A stretch of 64,000 nt of DNA from Pseudomonas sp. ANT_J12 (GTDB lineage: Bacteria; Pseudomonadota; Gammaproteobacteria; Pseudomonadales; Pseudomonadaceae). This document shows, in pieces, positions 61,443 to 64,000 of this stretch. Position numbers and translations under genes: made by a program. The notes below the pieces were generated by a model. That model was not told the origin of the DNA. It searched no databases and worked only from the letters and a program-made list of their open reading frames with translations. Numbering within the stretch: position 1 is the stretch's first letter; every line of letters begins with the position of its first letter. Location of the stretch: contig NZ_VOBN01000003.1 of assembly GCF_008370045.1 (NCBI RefSeq), positions 428,294 to 492,293 on the forward strand, written 5' to 3'.

Positions 61443-61732
61443 TGCGATCGCCTTTTGAGTCGGATGTTGAATATCAGAGGAGTAGCGTAGGTGCTGAATC
61501 GTTCAAGTGGATGACAGTGGCAATCCATTGATCACCGACCGTTCAGCAATCCTGGCGGTTGCGTTGCACCGCGTTGCCCACAGGATAAGACCGGGGCCGT
61601 CATGGCCGATGACCCCATCCTGCTGATTTATTGCCTAATCCCGCCGAACTCGACAAAAGTAATGGCGAATTAGTAGCATGCACGTCCAACGGAACAACAC
61701 CCGGGTTGCTTCCCGATCACGGACGAACATCG
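61443..61732. other. Intergenic region between adh and membrane gene
   Basis: 290 bases. It must hold divergent promoters for the dehydrogenase and the membrane-protein cluster. No clear motif or small gene was seen. Confidence 0.35.
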
Positions 61733-62482
61733 ATGAACAAAAGTGCTTACCTTTGCCTGGCCTTCATGATGGTGGTGGGCGGCCTGAGTTTTTTTCTCCC
61801 GCGTGAAGCCGCGTTGGGCTCCCTCGCGTTAATCGCGCTGTTTTCCTTCGGCTACTTCGTCTTCTACCTGATCAGGCACAACCTGCACCACGGCATCATC
61901 AAAAGCCTGCTGCTCTCAATACTCGTCATGGCCATCGGCATCATTCCCGTGCTCGGCTGGATCGTGATCATCGGCTTCGTGATCTACAACATCTCCAAAG
62001 CCCTGGAAGGTCTGAAAAGCCTGCTCCCGGATGTGCTTGCCAGCCTGGTGATCTACGGCCTGCTGTGCGCACGCCTGGCCTTCGACCTCCGCGACCCCAT
62101 GGCCATCGCGGCGCTGGCCGGCGCCTACCTGATCGCGTCGGTGCTCTACTGCCGCAGCCTCAACGGCTACTCCACCGAACATGCGCTGTTCAAGATGAGC
62201 GTCATGTGGCTGTCCATCCCCTTCGCCGCCCTCACCATCATCTCGATCGTATCGGCCCTGGGTAACCTGTTCCGCACCGTCAGCTCCACCATCACCCGCA
62301 GCGTCATCTCGCCGCAAATGGTCTCGGCGCATATGCGCGGTGGCGTGGCGATTGATGCGTATACGCGCAACATCACCACCAGCGTGACGAGCACCGTCAC
62401 TCACCTGGCTCCGGGCGCAGGGGTGATCACGGCGGGAGTGACAGGGGATTTGGCGCAGAAAGTGAAGACGGAGAAGGCGTGA
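61733..62482 (+). CDS. Multi-TM membrane protein
   Basis: 249 residues from ATG 61733. About six hydrophobic segments (LCLAFMMVVGGLSFFLP, GSLALIALFSFGYFVFYL, LLSILVMAIGIIPVLGWIVI, LASLVIYGLLCARLAFDL, AIAALAGAYLIASVLYC, IPFAALTIISIVSALGNLF), then a soluble C-terminus. Family not recognised. Its stop overlaps the next start (GTGA). Confidence 0.65.
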   Translation: MNKSAYLCLAFMMVVGGLSFFLPREAALGSLALIALFSFGYFVFYLIRHNLHHGIIKSLLLSILVMAIGIIPVLGWIVIIGFVIYNISKALEGLKSLLPDVLASLVIYGLLCARLAFDLRDPMAIAALAGAYLIASVLYCRSLNGYSTEHALFKMSVMWLSIPFAALTIISIVSALGNLFRTVSSTITRSVISPQMVSAHMRGGVAIDAYTRNITTSVTSTVTHLAPGAGVITAGVTGDLAQKVKTEKA

Positions 62483-62901
62483 ACAGATTAATTCGCGGAC
62501 TGCTTTTACTCGCCCTGTGCACGCTGTCGAGCTGGGCAAGCGCGGCAACCGGCTGCGAGGATTTTCTGGCGAAGATGAGTGACAAACCTGCCTTTGTAGA
62601 ATTTCTACAATGCACTCAAGCCACGGACCGACAAGGAAAACCCTTCGTTGCCCAGTACCGCGTAACCGGTGCTGACGCGCTCAAGGCCGAGCGGTACATG
62701 AGCCAACGCTTTGGCCTGCCCCCACTCAAGTTTTACTGCTGCGTCTGGGACTCCATGCCCTATTTTTATCGCGATAAAAAAACAGATCTCGGGTATAGCT
62801 TCGTCATCGCTTCTGAGGAAACGCCCATCAACCAGCGCGAATTGTGGCTCGATATAAAGTTCTTCTACATCAACGTGTCGCTCGACACCGAAGAGATTTA
62901 A
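62479..62901 (+). CDS. Secreted DUF4952-like protein
   Basis: 140 residues from GTG 62479. Signal peptide VNRLIRGLLLLALCTLSSWASA with a cleavage after ASA. Mature part with CEDFLAKMSDKPAFVEFLQC and FYCCVWDSMPYFYRD. The layout fits small periplasmic DUF4952-like proteins. Coupled to the upstream membrane gene. Confidence 0.6.
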   Translation: MNRLIRGLLLLALCTLSSWASAATGCEDFLAKMSDKPAFVEFLQCTQATDRQGKPFVAQYRVTGADALKAERYMSQRFGLPPLKFYCCVWDSMPYFYRDKKTDLGYSFVIASEETPINQRELWLDIKFFYINVSLDTEEI

Positions 62902-62943
62902 TCGCCCGATGATTCGATGCGTCCAAGGCAGGCAAACGCAATC

Positions 62944-63321
62944 ATGAAAAACCGTGTCACGCCCTCGGTGCTGTTTGCCTTAACGCTCTTAGTAATGTGC
63001 GACTCCGTGCACGCCGCCGCATGGAAAATTTGCAGCCTGGAACTGCTGGTTACCGATGTCTTGAAACAACCCTCTCCCCAGTTACAGGCCCGAATCCTGA
63101 AAGTCAGCCCGGTATCAAACACCGTGGAATGCCCTGAAGTTGGGGCGACTGTCACGTTCATTCCGGAAAAACCTGATTATCAAAACCCGCTGCCACGGCG
63201 ACAGTGGCCTAAAAAGGGTCAGTCGGTGCGGGTTGACTATCGGTATCTGGATGGGGTGTGTAAGGGCGATGGGAATAGTTATGCGTGTCGGATTGAGCAT
63301 TACCCAATGGCTGGGCGATGA
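62944..63321 (+). CDS. Small secreted protein
   Basis: 125 residues from ATG 62944. Signal peptide MKNRVTPSVLFALTLLVMCD to VHA. Mature domain AAWKICSLELLVTDVLKQPS, then GQSVRVDYRYLDGVCKGDG with four Cys overall. Function unknown; probably co-expressed with the two genes before it. Confidence 0.6.
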   Translation: MKNRVTPSVLFALTLLVMCDSVHAAAWKICSLELLVTDVLKQPSPQLQARILKVSPVSNTVECPEVGATVTFIPEKPDYQNPLPRRQWPKKGQSVRVDYRYLDGVCKGDGNSYACRIEHYPMAGR

Positions 63322-63324
63322 AGA

Positions 63325-63687
63325 TCAGGCGTAAACGCCATAGCCTGCCGCGATGATCAGCGGAGAAACCAAAAGCGTTGCCCAGAACCCCGATTTTGGA
63401 ACAGCAATCACGCAAATGATCGAGATCATCAACACATAGATGCCCACCATTTTAAGCAACGCGAGATCGTCAACGGCGACAGCGTGAACCGCCGTCTGCC
63501 CTGCGAGCATAAAAAGCGGCCCGAGCATGGTAAACCAGAGGGCTGCACGCCGATCTTCGTGCGCCCTGAACTGGTCTACAAAGCCAGAATCTACAGCGGC
63601 GGCAAAGGCTGCTTTGAACTTGAAAAGACCGAATGGAATATGGAGCAGACCCAGGGAGAACAGGGTCCATGCGGCGATGTTTGGCAT
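63325..63687 (-). CDS. DUF6463-like membrane protein
   Basis: 120 residues with about four membrane helices (AAWTLFSLGLLHIPFGLF, ALWFTMLGPLFMLAGQTAV, LLKMVGIYVLMISIICVIAV, FWATLLVSPLIIAAGYGVY). Small four-helix family of unknown function. Convergent with the secreted gene, 3 nt apart. Confidence 0.65.
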   Translation of the reverse strand: MPNIAAWTLFSLGLLHIPFGLFKFKAAFAAAVDSGFVDQFRAHEDRRAALWFTMLGPLFMLAGQTAVHAVAVDDLALLKMVGIYVLMISIICVIAVPKSGFWATLLVSPLIIAAGYGVYA

Positions 63688-63805
63688 GTCTTATATGCTC
63701 CGTAACGGTAAGGGGGGCTTGGGGGTGGTTACGGCGGATGTGGCATGGTTGAAGGCAAGGACTGCTGGCCTTTGATGAAGCTACGCATTTGCCGTTAGTG
63801 TGTCT

Positions 63806-63836
63806 ACTGGCCACTTTTTGGTCGGTAGTGGCCAGT
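63806..63836. repeat. Short inverted repeat
   Basis: ACTGGCCACT (63806-63815) and AGTGGCCAGT (63827-63836), a perfect 10-bp inverted repeat with an 11-nt loop. It may be a terminator or regulatory palindrome near the IS insertion. Confidence 0.55.
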
Positions 63837-63873
63837 TGCGAAGGATGCTTTCGGCCAATAGCTGCCTTTCAGG

Positions 63874-64000
63874 GTAAGCGACCCATAAACCACACATGGC
63901 AAAAAACCGATGTGTGCATTTAGCGCGAGATAGTCGGGGAACAGTTCCACGGCAGCAAGGCTTCGAAGTCTTCTACCGAAGTAGCTTGTGGCAGGCGTTC
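63874..64000 (-). mobile_element. IS66-family element end
   Basis: GTAAGCGACCC at 63874 matches the IS66 terminal repeat start (GTAAGCG). Inside it lies the end of a TnpC-like transposase. The element continues beyond the window, so integrity cannot be judged. Confidence 0.75.
63920..64000 (-). CDS. IS66 TnpC transposase C-terminus (partial)
   Basis: 26 codons and stop: ERLPQATSVEDFEALLPWNC then SPTISR. The ERLPxATSVEDxEALLPWN motif is the usual C-terminus of IS66 TnpC. The extra CSPTISR after LPWN is a family variant or a mutation. Gene body lies to the right of the window. Confidence 0.8.
   Translation of the reverse strand, partial: ERLPQATSVEDFEALLPWNCSPTISR

Overview
The window is about 57.8 kb of an integrated lambda-like siphophage (its left end lies beyond position 1) joined to about 6 kb of host chromosome. 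The host looks like a GC-rich Pseudomonas, probably of the fluorescens group. The reasons are a Pseudomonas-type katG, a zinc alcohol dehydrogenase, a DUF1654 protein, an IS66 end and the overall codon use. No genome comparison was possible, so the species is inference.

Layout. 1-30518 (minus strand, late genes): an i-spanin and SleB-type endolysin, tail fibre and fibre-assembly genes, the lambda-type tail set (J, I, K, L, M, tape measure, GT chaperone pair, tail tube, terminator), connectors, coat, scaffold, a MuF head protein split by an intein, DUF4055 portal and the terminases. Upstream of these come an HslV-like protein, an Acb2-type anti-CBASS protein, Rz1/Rz and a holin. 8.1-11.9 kb interrupts the tail operon with two lipoproteins and a P22 immI-like antirepressor locus (divergent Arc/Mnt-like repressors, Rha, KilA-N). 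30.7-30.9 kb holds two tRNA genes. 31.2-39.5 kb (minus) is the rightward early operon in lambda terms: cro, cII-like, Rha/KilAC, DUF1376 replication protein, DnaC-like loader, ninB, ninG, an AP2/HNH nuclease and small genes. 39.5-45.3 kb is the repressor and accessory region: CI, two paralogous small genes, a HipA-like kinase with DUF3037, and DUF2188, zinc-ribbon and DUF1654 genes. 45.4-57.8 kb (plus) is the other early operon. It has a promoter with repressor-like half-sites and a boxA, an array of small genes each preceded by the same hairpin leader, RecT and YqaJ exonuclease, an HNH/AP2 nuclease, small genes, a xis-like gene and the integrase. The integrase 3' end overlaps the 3' end of katG.

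Host part, 57.8-64.0 kb: katG, a yahK/adhC-like alcohol dehydrogenase, a three-gene membrane/secreted cluster, a DUF6463-like membrane protein, and the end of an IS66 element at the window edge.

The most unusual structure is at 23.5-24.5 kb. The MuF head protein contains a 321-residue intein, and on the opposite strand, wholly inside the intein, lies a 299-codon gene for a Vsr-like (EDxHD) endonuclease with helix-turn-helix repeats and its own ribosome binding site. This looks like a homing endonuclease encoded antisense to its intein. The next most unusual is the set of covarying hairpin leaders at 45.98-47.17 kb.
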